Source: Chloroflexota bacterium
GTDB lineage: Bacteria; Chloroflexota; Anaerolineae; J036; Brachytrichaceae
DNA: 32,839 nt
Reading direction: 5' to 3'
Assembly: GCA_017743375.1 (NCBI GenBank)
Contig: JAGHYX010000011.1
Coordinates: 1 to 32,839 of the forward strand
In this document: positions 25,159-32,839 of the stretch, in pieces
How the letters are laid out: each line of letters opens with the position of its first letter
Position numbering within the stretch: position 1 is the stretch's first letter
Notes under the pieces: generated by a model
Database searches by the model: none
What the model was told of the DNA's origin: nothing
What the model saw: the letters and a program-made list of their open reading frames with translations, nothing else
Position numbers and translations under genes: made by a program

Positions 25159-25842
25159 TTAGCGCTGAGGTATCTCCGCGATGATGCTGAAGCCGAGGCG
25201 CTCAATCTCGCGCCGCTCGCGGATGAACGGATCGTAATGATGCCACAGCAAGGCCAGGCCGATGCCGACTGCCAGGCCGAGCGCGATGCGAAGGGGCAAA
25301 TCGAGCTGGTTGCGCAAAGGCGCCGGCGTCGCCACAGGAACGATGGGATCCATAAGTCGCACGGGCGACGCGCCGGCGCCCTTCAGTTGTGGCCAGTAGG
25401 CTTCGTAGTTCTCGTTTAACTCGTCCACGACAGCCTGGGCGATCTGGGCCGCTTGTTCGGCGTCCGGCCAGGAGACGTAAATCACCAGCACGCTGGAGCG
25501 GTATTCGGATCGGATGGCGCCGGCCAGCGGCGCGCGCAGGGCGATGTCCTGCTGGGCCAGGCGGCGCGCCACGTTCTCGGCAAATGCGCCCTTGCCGACG
25601 ATGAGCGCAAAGCCCTGGGTGACGTACTCCGAAGCCAGCCAGTTGTAGTGGCGGTCATAGTTGTAGGCCTGCTCGCGCAGCGGCTCCGGGGGCAGGCCGA
25701 CGGCAAAGGTCATCGTCACCACGTAGGTCGTTGGCGCTGCCGATGGCGTCGTCAACCAGGTGATGAGCGCGATGGGCATGAGCGGCAGCACGACCAGCCA
25801 CCAGCGACGCACCACGATTCGCACGTAGTCGGTCAGCATCAT
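25159..25842 (-). CDS. Wzz/CpsC-type polysaccharide chain-length protein (first copy)
   Basis: The product has 227 residues with the same plan as its neighbour. MMLTDYVRIVVRRWWLVVLPLMPIA forms the first TM helix. An extracytoplasmic domain follows (VVTMTFAVGLPPE, then AAQIAQAVVDELNENYE). Then come LRNQLDLPLRIALGLAVGIGLALLW as TM2 and a tail ending FSIIAEIPQR. The shared DYVRIxxRRWWxVVL start and tail pattern indicate a tandem duplication that has diverged strongly in the middle. The ATG at 25842 overlaps the manC stop codon (ATGA). Two co-polymerase subunits side by side could form a mixed ring, which is inferred. Confidence 0.85.
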   Translation of the reverse strand: MMLTDYVRIVVRRWWLVVLPLMPIALITWLTTPSAAPTTYVVTMTFAVGLPPEPLREQAYNYDRHYNWLASEYVTQGFALIVGKGAFAENVARRLAQQDIALRAPLAGAIRSEYRSSVLVIYVSWPDAEQAAQIAQAVVDELNENYEAYWPQLKGAGASPVRLMDPIVPVATPAPLRNQLDLPLRIALGLAVGIGLALLWHHYDPFIRERREIERLGFSIIAEIPQR

Positions 25843-26912
25843 AGTAAGTCATCACGTTGCTGCTCGCGCAGTTGCTCGACGATTCGCTTCAACTCGTTGA
25901 CGCGGTCGAGTGCGCAGACGAGCAAGGCATCCGGCGTATCTATGACGACGATGTCTTTGACGCCCATGACCGCGATCAGCTTGTCGCCGCTGCGCACCAA
26001 CGTGTTATGCGTCTCGATAGCTAACACGTTGTTGCCATAGAAGACGTTGCCGTGCTCGTCTTTGGGCAGGATGTCGCGCAGCGAGGCCCAACTGCCGATG
26101 TCGCTCCAGGCGATGTCCACCGGTATGACAGCGACGTGTTCGGCGCCTTCCATGATCGCGTAGTCAATGGACTTCTTCGGCGCCACTGCCCAGGCTTGTT
26201 GTAAGGCATCTTCGTACTCAGGCCCGCCGATGGTCGGCTTCAGGCGCGCCAGCGCCTGGGCAAAGGCCGGCTGCTGGCGCTCATATTCGCGCATGCCCAC
26301 CTGGCAGCGCATAATGAACATGCCGCTGTTCCAGAGGTGGCGGCCTTGCGCAAAGTAGGCCTCGGCGGTGGCTGGGTCTGGCTTCTCGGTGAAGCGCACC
26401 GCGCGAAAGGCCGGCAATCCCTCGAAAGTCCCCAGTGCCTCGCCGCGCTCTATGTAGCCGAAAGCCGTTGATGGGCGCACGGGCTGAATGCCGAGCGTGG
26501 CGATATAACCGCGCTGCGCGACCTCATAGGCGGCGCGCAAGGCGCGATGGAACTCTCCCGTTTTGCCGATGTGATGGTCGGCGGTGAGGATGGCGACCGT
26601 GGCCTCGGGATCGTGATGGCTAATGTGGGTTAAGGCGAGGCCGACGGCTGGGCCGTTGTCCTTGGCGCTTGGTTCGATGATGTAGTTGGCCTCCGGTATG
26701 CCGGGCACCTGTTCCCTGAAGATGGCAGCCATGGACGCATTGGTCACCACGTACACCCGCTCAAGCGGGATCAAGGGATGTAAGCGATGGGCGGTGACCT
26801 GGAACATGGTGCGTTCCTCCACCAAAGCCAAGGATTGCTTAGGCCGGTCTTTGCGGCTGAGCGGCCATAGGCGCGTCCCGCTCCCGCCGGCCATGATCAA
26901 GGCATAGTACAT
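25839..26912 (-). CDS. manC: Mannose-1-phosphate guanylyltransferase
   Basis: The product has 357 residues. The nucleotidyltransferase signature ALIMAGGSGTRLWPLSR followed by RPKQ (residues 4-25) is diagnostic, and ILTADHHIG, FGYIERGE, FTEKPD and WNSGMFIM are the conserved active-site blocks. The enzyme makes GDP-mannose from mannose-1-phosphate and GTP for polysaccharide synthesis. At this length it lacks the C-terminal phosphomannose-isomerase cupin domain of bifunctional enzymes. The gene starts 16 bp after dprA and overlaps the first Wzz-type gene by four bases. A TACACT hexamer (minus strand, 26928-26923) ten bases before the ATG could be an extra internal promoter. Confidence 0.95.
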   Translation of the reverse strand: MYYALIMAGGSGTRLWPLSRKDRPKQSLALVEERTMFQVTAHRLHPLIPLERVYVVTNASMAAIFREQVPGIPEANYIIEPSAKDNGPAVGLALTHISHHDPEATVAILTADHHIGKTGEFHRALRAAYEVAQRGYIATLGIQPVRPSTAFGYIERGEALGTFEGLPAFRAVRFTEKPDPATAEAYFAQGRHLWNSGMFIMRCQVGMREYERQQPAFAQALARLKPTIGGPEYEDALQQAWAVAPKKSIDYAIMEGAEHVAVIPVDIAWSDIGSWASLRDILPKDEHGNVFYGNNVLAIETHNTLVRSGDKLIAVMGVKDIVVIDTPDALLVCALDRVNELKRIVEQLREQQRDDLL

Positions 26913-26928
26913 CTCGCGTGTGAGTGTA

Positions 26929-28047
26929 TCAGCCTGTCTGATAAAGCGTCGTGGCTTCTCTGGCCAGCACGTAGCTGGTGCCGCTCGCCTGGCGCACCAA
27001 GCCTTTTAGCTCCATCAGCGCCAGCGCAGCAGTCACCTCGGCTGTCGGTAAGTCTAGCGCGCGCACCAGTTCATTCACCTGGGTGGGTTCGTGCGAAAGC
27101 GACTTGAGGATCGCGCGTTCCAGGTCGCTATCCGGCGCCGCGGTTTGCACCTCGCGCTGTTCGGCCACCAGGTTCAGGTTCAGCTCTTCCAGGATGCTTT
27201 GGGTGTCGAGCACGATATGCGCGCCTTTCTGGATCAGGCGGTTCGTGCCGCGGCTGGTTCGGTTGAAGATGTTGCCGGGCACAGCGAACACATCGCGACC
27301 CTGGTCGGCGGCAAATTCGGCGGTGATCAGCGCGCCGCTCTGCTCGTCGGCCTCGACGATCACCACCCCCAAGCTCAAGCCGCTGATGATGCGGTTGCGC
27401 GGGGGAAAGTTCGCGGCATCCGGCGGCGTGCTGAGCGGATAGTCGCTGACCAGCGCGCCTTGTTCGATGATCTGCTGAGCGAGCTTGCGATGCTCCGGCG
27501 GATAAATCACGTCCACGCCGCAGCCGAGCACAGCAATAGTGCGCCCATTGGCCTTGAGTGCGGCCTGATGGGCGTAGGCGTCTATGCCGCGGGCGAGGCC
27601 GCTCACGATGGTGATGCCGTTGCGCGCCAGCTCGCCGGCCAGCATCTCCGTCACCTCGCGCCCATACACGGTCGCTCGTCGCGTGCCCACGATGCTCACC
27701 GCCCACTGATCGGCCTCGTCCAGCGCACCCTTGACGAAGAGCACGGGGGGCGGGTCAGGGACCTCCCGCAGCAGGCGAGGATAAGCCGGGTCGTCCCAGG
27801 TGATGGCCTGGGCGCCGGCTTTGGCGAGCCGCTCAACCTCTTCTAGAGGCGAAATCGTCCTTCGACCTTGAGTGAGCGCAGCAATTGCGCGCAGGTCCAA
27901 GCCGGCGGCGGCCAGGTCGAACTCATTGGCAGACCAGGCAGCCTGAAGTGAGCCGAAGTGGGCTTTGAGCTTGCGCACGCGCACAGCGCCGATCCCTTTC
28001 ACGCGCGCGAACGCCAGATAGTAAGGCAGATCAGCCGTCGCACTCAT
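26929..28047 (-). CDS. dprA: DNA-processing protein DprA
   Basis: The product has 372 residues. An N-terminal helix-hairpin-helix/SAM-like part (VKGIGAVRVRKLKAHFG) is followed by the Rossmann core: VSIVGTRRATVYGRE, TIVSGLARGIDAYAHQ, IAVLGCGVDVIYPPEH, FPPRNRIISGLS and EQSGALITAEFAADQGRDV. A C-terminal winged helix (about 310-365, with HEPTQVNELVRALDLPTAEV) completes the usual three-domain form. DprA loads RecA onto incoming single-stranded DNA during transformation. The ATG overlaps the stop codon of the nucleotide-sugar dehydrogenase gene. It therefore sits, in coupled fashion, in the middle of a polysaccharide operon, with no competence gene beside it. Confidence 0.95.
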   Translation of the reverse strand: MSATADLPYYLAFARVKGIGAVRVRKLKAHFGSLQAAWSANEFDLAAAGLDLRAIAALTQGRRTISPLEEVERLAKAGAQAITWDDPAYPRLLREVPDPPPVLFVKGALDEADQWAVSIVGTRRATVYGREVTEMLAGELARNGITIVSGLARGIDAYAHQAALKANGRTIAVLGCGVDVIYPPEHRKLAQQIIEQGALVSDYPLSTPPDAANFPPRNRIISGLSLGVVIVEADEQSGALITAEFAADQGRDVFAVPGNIFNRTSRGTNRLIQKGAHIVLDTQSILEELNLNLVAEQREVQTAAPDSDLERAILKSLSHEPTQVNELVRALDLPTAEVTAALALMELKGLVRQASGTSYVLAREATTLYQTG

Positions 28048-29447
28048 GGAAGTCTGCCGGTGTCATCGGGCAGCGGCGCGCCCAGCCTGATCACGTGCTG
28101 CTTGTTGCCGCTCACGCCGGCGGTTGCATTGCAGCTATCTACGACGACCGGCGCGTGGCGCACGACAAAGCTGTAGTCCACGCTGCGGTGCCCAGTGACG
28201 ATCACGACGCAGTTGGCCTTGCGCAGGATCTCCTCGCTCAGCGGCTGCGACAAGAGCTTGGTCGGCTTGCGATAGAAGACGTTGCCGCCGACTTCAAAGA
28301 CCGGTATGTATGGATCGTGATAGAGCACTGTGGCGCCGCGGTGCATCAGCAGCTCGATCACCCGTTCCGCCGGCGAATTCCGCGGGTCATCAATGTCGCG
28401 CTTGAAGGCGACGCCGAGCACAAGCACGGTGGCATCGCGCAGCGTTGTATGCGTGCGATCAAGCGCTTGCTCGATCAAGTCCACCACGTGAAACGGCATG
28501 CTCTGGTTGACCTCGGCAGCCAGCTCGATGAACTTCGTGTAGAAATCGAACTCGCGCGCCTTCCATGATAGGTAGTAAGGGTCAACGCCGATGCAGTGGC
28601 CGCCGACGCCAGCGCCAGGGGTGAACGGCATGAAGCCGAACGGCTTGGTGCTCGCGGCGTGGATCACCTCCCAGATGTCTATGTTCATGCGCTCGCACAG
28701 CAACGCCAGCTCATTGACCAGGGCGATGTTGACCGAGCGGTAAATGTTCTCCAAGAGCTTGCTCATCTCGGCCACGCGCGGCGAGGAGACGCAATGCACC
28801 GGCGCGCCGAGCGCGCCGAGCAGCGCGCCCGCGCGCTGCGTGCTCTCCGGCGTCACGCCGCCGACGACCTTGGGTGTGTTCGTCACCGTCCAGTCAGCAC
28901 GGCCGGGGTCTATGCGCTCAGGGGAAAACGCCAGGTCGAAGTCCACGCCGGCCTTCAGCCCGCTGCGTTCGAGGATCGGTTGGACGATCTCTTGCGTCGT
29001 CCCTGGGAAGGTGGTGCTCTGAAGGATCACCAGGTGGCCGCGGTCCAGGCGCGGGTAGATGCCCTCAGCAGCGCTCACGACGAACGACAGGTCAGGCGCG
29101 CGCATGGCGTTGAACGGGGTGGGGACGCAGATGAAGATCGCATCGCATGCGCGCAGCGCATCGTAGTCGGTGGTGGCGGTGAAGTGGCCAGATTTCACGA
29201 CATCCGCTACCGCTTGGCTTGGCACATCGGCGATGTAGCTTCCTCCTCGGCTGAGCAGCGCAACCTTGCGCGCGTCTATGTCTATGCCATAGACGCGCCG
29301 GCCAGCTTGGGCAAATGCAATGGCCAGGGGCAACCCCACATAGCCCAGGCCTATGATGGCAATGTGCTGGTCGGTGCGGCGGCCTGCGGGTCGCGCAGCG
29401 ATGTGCTGGGGGAGGTCGTTTCCCAGTCGATCGTCGTCAACTTCCAC
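28044..29447 (-). CDS. UDP-sugar dehydrogenase (UDP-N-acetylmannosamine/glucosamine dehydrogenase family)
   Basis: The product has 467 residues from GTG at 29447, chosen because GGAG lies eight bases upstream; ATG at 29468 is the alternative. The NAD site HIAIIGLGYVGLPLA, FICVPTPFN, LQSTTFPGTT and AFSPERIDPG are typical of the UDP-Glc/GDP-Man dehydrogenase superfamily. So are the substrate-binding KLLENIYRSVNIALVNE and the catalytic Cys in GVGGHCIGVDPYYL (Cys285). The HCIGVDPYYL form points to the WecC/WbpA group that oxidises UDP-HexNAc to uronic acids rather than UDP-glucose. The product would be an acidic sugar nucleotide for the polymer. Its first 97 bases lie inside the wecA-like gene; no start codon occurs nearer the conserved core. 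Confidence 0.9.
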   Translation of the reverse strand: MEVDDDRLGNDLPQHIAARPAGRRTDQHIAIIGLGYVGLPLAIAFAQAGRRVYGIDIDARKVALLSRGGSYIADVPSQAVADVVKSGHFTATTDYDALRACDAIFICVPTPFNAMRAPDLSFVVSAAEGIYPRLDRGHLVILQSTTFPGTTQEIVQPILERSGLKAGVDFDLAFSPERIDPGRADWTVTNTPKVVGGVTPESTQRAGALLGALGAPVHCVSSPRVAEMSKLLENIYRSVNIALVNELALLCERMNIDIWEVIHAASTKPFGFMPFTPGAGVGGHCIGVDPYYLSWKAREFDFYTKFIELAAEVNQSMPFHVVDLIEQALDRTHTTLRDATVLVLGVAFKRDIDDPRNSPAERVIELLMHRGATVLYHDPYIPVFEVGGNVFYRKPTKLLSQPLSEEILRKANCVVIVTGHRSVDYSFVVRHAPVVVDSCNATAGVSGNKQHVIRLGAPLPDDTGRLP

Positions 29448-30436
29448 GGCCCGAACTCCATAAACCAAAGCATGTATGCGCCAACGGCAAGCAGGCTAAT
29501 CGCTATCATAAAGCTGGCGACGATATTAGCAACCGACGCAATGATAGCAATGACACCAAGTGCACCACACACCAGGTAGAGAATCATCACGGCCTCGCGC
29601 TTGCTAAAGCCGTGATTCGCAATTCGGTGGGAGGTATGGTCTTTGCCTGGCGAGGTCAATGGGTTCTTGCCCCGCCGCAGGCGCGAGAGCGTCACCAACG
29701 TTGTGTCGAAGATCGGCAGCCCCATAACAATGACGGGAACCATCCACGAGACGGCCGGCGTTTGGCCGATAAAGCGTAATTTGATGGCAATGCAGGCAAG
29801 CAGAAAACCCAAGAACATGCTCCCCGAGTCGCCCATGAAGACGCTGGCTGGGTTGAGATTCCAGAACAAGAAGCCAAGGCACGCGCCGAGCACTGCCGCG
29901 CTGAGCAGGCTCACCAGATACTGGCCGTTGATCGCAGCCAGCACAGTGAAGAACGCGGCGATCACGGCGCTCACGCCAGCCAGCAGGCCATCCATGTTGT
30001 CAAGCATGTTCATGGCGTTGGTAATGCCGACTATCCACAGCACGGTGAGCAGGCCATCCAGCAGCGGGCTGCTGAAGATCATCACGCGCACATCGAAAAG
30101 ATAGGCCATGATGGCCACGCCGACCTGGAAGCCAAGCTTGACGTATGCGTTCAACTGAAAGCGGTCGTCCACCAGGCCCATGAACGACATCAGCGTTGCG
30201 CCGATCACAATCGCAGCCAACTGTTGGAAGGCAGGCTGTTGGCCCAGCAAAACAGCCATCGCCAGCACGCCGACCAGGATGGCCAGGCCACCGAGCTTGG
30301 GTACCGGTTTGGTGTGAATATCGCGCGCGCGGGGGTGCGCCACCAGCCCCATGTGTGGCGCGAGCCATTTGCTCACCGGCGTCAGCGCGATGGCGATCAC
30401 CAGTGCGCCGAATAACAACAAGATCAACTCGACCAT
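29351..30436 (-). CDS. WecA/TagO-type polyprenyl-phosphate sugar-1-phosphate transferase
   Basis: The product has 361 residues from the ATG at 30436. About ten TM helices carry the MraY/WecA superfamily motifs in order: VPKLGGLAI, FMGLVDDRFQLN (DD), NAMNMLDNMDGLLAG (NxxNxxDNMDG), FMGDSGSMFLGF, and a last cytoplasmic loop with SPGKDHTSHRI in the place of the HxHH motif. The enzyme moves a HexNAc-1-phosphate (or similar) from a UDP-sugar onto undecaprenyl phosphate, the first step of polymer assembly. The start is preferred over upstream in-frame codons because it begins the first TM helix; it lies 16 bp after the polymerase-type gene. The 3' end overlaps the dehydrogenase gene by 97 bp. Confidence 0.9.
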   Translation of the reverse strand: MVELILLLFGALVIAIALTPVSKWLAPHMGLVAHPRARDIHTKPVPKLGGLAILVGVLAMAVLLGQQPAFQQLAAIVIGATLMSFMGLVDDRFQLNAYVKLGFQVGVAIMAYLFDVRVMIFSSPLLDGLLTVLWIVGITNAMNMLDNMDGLLAGVSAVIAAFFTVLAAINGQYLVSLLSAAVLGACLGFLFWNLNPASVFMGDSGSMFLGFLLACIAIKLRFIGQTPAVSWMVPVIVMGLPIFDTTLVTLSRLRRGKNPLTSPGKDHTSHRIANHGFSKREAVMILYLVCGALGVIAIIASVANIVASFMIAISLLAVGAYMLWFMEFGPWKLTTIDWETTSPSTSLRDPQAAAPTSTLPS

Positions 30437-30452
30437 GATTGATCGGTGGGGA

Positions 30453-32839
30453 TTACTGAGGCGGGTTGATCTGGCGCACAAATGCCTCTAGCAAAGGCTT
30501 CTGGTCGGGCGGCGCAAGGGCGATGGCGCGCTGCGCGTACTCGAGCGCGCGCGTGATCTGCCGCATGTCGTTATACACCAGCGCCAGGTTCTTCAGGGTG
30601 TTCCAGTCGTTGGGGTTGGCGTCCAGGCTGGCCTGTAGCGCCTCGGCCGCTGCCGGCAGGTCGCCCAGCTCCAGCGAGATGCGAATCAGCTCCTGCTGAA
30701 TCTGAGCCGAGTTGGGCACGAGGACGAGGGCTTGCTTGAGTTCGTCGCGCGCGCTTTCCAAGGTTGCTCGCCAGGCAGCTTCGTCCTTTTGTCGATCGAT
30801 CGTGCGCGCCTTCTCCAGGAACCACGAGGCGCGCAGGAGATAGGTTTGGTCGAACTTTTTATCCAGCTCAAGCGAGCGATCGAGGCGCACCTTGGCCTCG
30901 TCGAGGTTGCCGAGGCGGGAGAGATATAGGCTGGCCCATTCGTTCCACAGTTGGGCGTTGTTAGGGCTGAGGCGCGTGGCAATAGCATACTCGCGGGCGG
31001 CGTTCTCAAAGCGCTGGCGGGCTTTCTCCTCCAGCTCGGCGAGCTTGGTGGCCTCAACGACAGGCTGGGCGCGGGCGGCCTCTAGCTCGGCCCTGGCCAA
31101 GTCGCCCGCCTGTTGCCACATGCGGGCCAGGTTGGCACTGTGGTCTGTGTTCAGCGGGTTGATCACGCGCGCCTCGGTGAGGATGATCCGTGCCGCGGTC
31201 AGCAAGTCTTCCCGACTCAGGCTGGCTGACGGCAGCGCGTCAGAGCCGTAGGGACGGTTCCAGTTCTCCGGCTCGTTGCCGATGATGCGGGTGAAGGGCG
31301 CGTCATCCGGGATGGTCCGTGTCTGTGCAGTGTTGGGGGTGGTCTTGGCCTTCTCCAGGAGCGCGCGTCCTAACCAAAGGTAATAGAAGTCCTCGTTGGG
31401 GGCGAGTTGAATGGCGCGCCGGTAGTGCTCAATGGCCAGGTCCCAGCCCTGGATGCCCGTGCCCGCAGCCAGCTCTTGAGCCCCGTTTTGATCCCAGGGG
31501 CCGCCCTGTTTGTAAACGATGTCGGCCGAGATAGGTTGAAGGTTGCTGAAAGCGACCGCCACGGGCACGATCAACGCCCCACTGAACAGCGCCGTCAGCC
31601 CGCCCGACGAAGCCGGCTGGGCGGGCAAGCGAGGCTCCTCGCTGCGCAGCAGGAAGGCGCTGCCGATCATCACGCTCAAGATGAGCAGGTATAAGTACGC
31701 AGGGAAGGCGCCAAGTTGGTCAGCGATCCTCAGGATATTGCCTACGGTGTTTTGTGTATTGGCGATGAACGACACCAACTGGCCGGCGATGAGCGTGCCG
31801 AGCGCGACCCAAAGGAAGACCGCCAGCGAGGCGATCAGCGCGCCGGCGGCCACGGTTTGCTCGTTGTTCTCAAGCACGCCGCGCACCCTCAGCTCAGCCA
31901 GGATGATGGTTAGGCCAACCAAGAGCGTCACGAGGAACATCGCCAGCACGCCGTAGCTAGGCTGCCCTTTCACCCGCGTCATCGCGCCCAGAAAGACCTC
32001 GCCGGGCACCAAGAGGCGGTCGGAGTTGTTGATGAAGTCGAACGCCATCACGCCCATCATCAGACCGAGGAACAGGCCGTAGGTGGCGACCGTCCCGAAC
32101 CAGGGCGGCAACGCGGGGCGTCGAGTTGGCGACGTGGCGCGCCGCATGGCCGCGCGCTGCTGCTCGGCGCGGCGCTGGCGGCGCGTCCCGCCGGCTGCGC
32201 TGCGTTCTATTGCCTTGCTGGTCTTTTGCGCAATTGGGCTAGGCTCGCTGTCGTCGGACTCCGCCGTGCTGGGCCCATTTGCGAGGGCAGGCGCTTCATC
32301 TCGGATCAGGCCTGCGCCGACGACAACCATCAAACCGATGAGCACCCAAAAGTGGGTGCGCGTGGCTGCGATGGCGATGCCGGTGTGAATCTCCACAAAG
32401 TGGGCAACGACCGTGGCGATGATGGCGGTCAACAAGACTTGGTCGCGCAGCGAGAGCGATACAGGCAACTCCTGCTCGTCGCTACGCCGAGCGTTGATGA
32501 AGGCGCTGATGAACAGAAAGAGTGTTAGGCCGAAGGTGACGCCCGCACCCACGGCCACGCCGAACAACTCAATTTCCCCCAGCGCTATGGCCCCGACGCC
32601 GAACAGCAGCGCGCTACCGATCCAGGTCACCACGAAGAGCCACGCCTCGAACCGCGAGGCGATTAACCCAATCCAGCGGCTGCTGTAGTAGAAGACGCTG
32701 CCGAAGAGGAAGAGATAGGCCAGCAGGCCGAACAAGCCGGTGATGACCAGCGCGTCCCAGGTCTCGTTGTGGCTGCGATCGGGAGAGGCGTTGCGCGCCT
32801 CGAAGTTCGCCAAGCGCGGTGGGTAGAAGCGGTTGTAGG
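30453..32839 (-). CDS. O-antigen polymerase/ligase-like (Wzy/WaaL) membrane protein with TPR tail (5' end beyond window)
   Basis: The reading frame is open to the right edge (YNRFYPPRLANFE precedes the visible TTG at 32813), so at least 794 residues are present and the start is missing. The segment with DRSHNETWDALVITGLFG is the conserved large-loop end of O-antigen ligase/polymerase proteins. About nine further TM helices follow, interrupted by a basic, probably disordered loop (QKTSKAIERSAAGGTRRQRR onward). The C-terminal 350 residues form about five or six TPR units (AIEHYRRAIQLAPNEDFYY, AAREYAIATRLSPNNAQLW, AAEALQASLDANPNDWNTL and others). The membrane part probably polymerises or transfers the polysaccharide, and the TPR part offers a protein-binding face. 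It heads the visible part of the operon. Confidence 0.85.
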   Translation of the reverse strand, partial: YNRFYPPRLANFEARNASPDRSHNETWDALVITGLFGLLAYLFLFGSVFYYSSRWIGLIASRFEAWLFVVTWIGSALLFGVGAIALGEIELFGVAVGAGVTFGLTLFLFISAFINARRSDEQELPVSLSLRDQVLLTAIIATVVAHFVEIHTGIAIAATRTHFWVLIGLMVVVGAGLIRDEAPALANGPSTAESDDSEPSPIAQKTSKAIERSAAGGTRRQRRAEQQRAAMRRATSPTRRPALPPWFGTVATYGLFLGLMMGVMAFDFINNSDRLLVPGEVFLGAMTRVKGQPSYGVLAMFLVTLLVGLTIILAELRVRGVLENNEQTVAAGALIASLAVFLWVALGTLIAGQLVSFIANTQNTVGNILRIADQLGAFPAYLYLLILSVMIGSAFLLRSEEPRLPAQPASSGGLTALFSGALIVPVAVAFSNLQPISADIVYKQGGPWDQNGAQELAAGTGIQGWDLAIEHYRRAIQLAPNEDFYYLWLGRALLEKAKTTPNTAQTRTIPDDAPFTRIIGNEPENWNRPYGSDALPSASLSREDLLTAARIILTEARVINPLNTDHSANLARMWQQAGDLARAELEAARAQPVVEATKLAELEEKARQRFENAAREYAIATRLSPNNAQLWNEWASLYLSRLGNLDEAKVRLDRSLELDKKFDQTYLLRASWFLEKARTIDRQKDEAAWRATLESARDELKQALVLVPNSAQIQQELIRISLELGDLPAAAEALQASLDANPNDWNTLKNLALVYNDMRQITRALEYAQRAIALAPPDQKPLLEAFVRQINPPQ

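Noticed and set aside
28596-29579. Long open frame (327 codons) on the plus strand over the sugar dehydrogenase gene
   Set aside because: Composition is Arg/Ala/His-rich as expected from the antisense of GC-rich coding sequence. The minus strand has full family motifs here.

Overview
The window is GC-rich, densely packed bacterial chromosome. It most likely comes from a Chloroflexota bacterium of the Anaerolineae/Roseiflexus kind. Three things point there: a secreted protein carrying a YLP-type linker (VYLPMALH) common in exported Chloroflexota proteins, the carotenoid genes (a CrtI-family desaturase and a CrtY-type lycopene cyclase), and a DUF3782-like coiled-coil gene. The assignment is an inference from gene content. 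No rRNA, tRNA, CRISPR array, transposase or integrase was seen.

Layout, left to right. 1-3.6 kb: the start of a coiled-coil repeat protein (minus), a geranylgeranyl-reductase-family flavoprotein, a convergent PrsW-type membrane protease, then a small Cas4-like Cys/TM protein followed by an exported SASA-type esterase. 3.6-8.7 kb: smc, with a carotenoid desaturase gene overlapping its stop codon. 8.7-10.2 kb (minus): a soluble FtsK/SpoIIIE motor and a two-TM proline-rich protein, transcribed from a promoter whose spacer holds a LexA-like palindrome. 10.3-15.7 kb (plus): M19 dipeptidase, membrane-anchored beta-propeller protein, secreted LytM (M23) peptidase and crtY. 15.7-17.6 kb: a PhyH-family dioxygenase divergent from an AraC regulator. 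17.6-20.4 kb: metY, a CoA-binding protein, a convergent FMN reductase, and a 358-bp gene-free region with short repeats and hairpins. 20.4-23.9 kb: tyrS (plus), converging on a minus-strand set of a 62-aa HTH-like protein, a glycosylasparaginase-type hydrolase and an APH-fold kinase.

From 23.9 kb to the right edge, everything is on the minus strand and forms one exopolysaccharide/capsule operon. Its order is: Wzy/WaaL-like polymerase or ligase with a TPR tail, WecA/TagO-type initiating transferase, nucleotide-sugar dehydrogenase, dprA, manC, two Wzz-type chain-length proteins, and a BY-kinase-like protein that has lost its P-loop. Most junctions are 4-bp ATGA overlaps, so translation is probably coupled. 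dprA is the outsider in this set.

Two general traits stand out. Genes that begin a transcription unit often have a -10-like hexamer 8-12 bases before the start codon and no Shine-Dalgarno sequence, which suggests leaderless mRNAs, while several internal genes have clear Shine-Dalgarno sites. Convergent genes often share their stop codons. The strongest candidate for an undescribed system is the FtsK-motor/two-TM pair under an apparent SOS operator. Next come the P-loop-less BY-kinase-like protein and the intergenic ATTGGTGAAYGCACCY repeats upstream of metY and tyrS.
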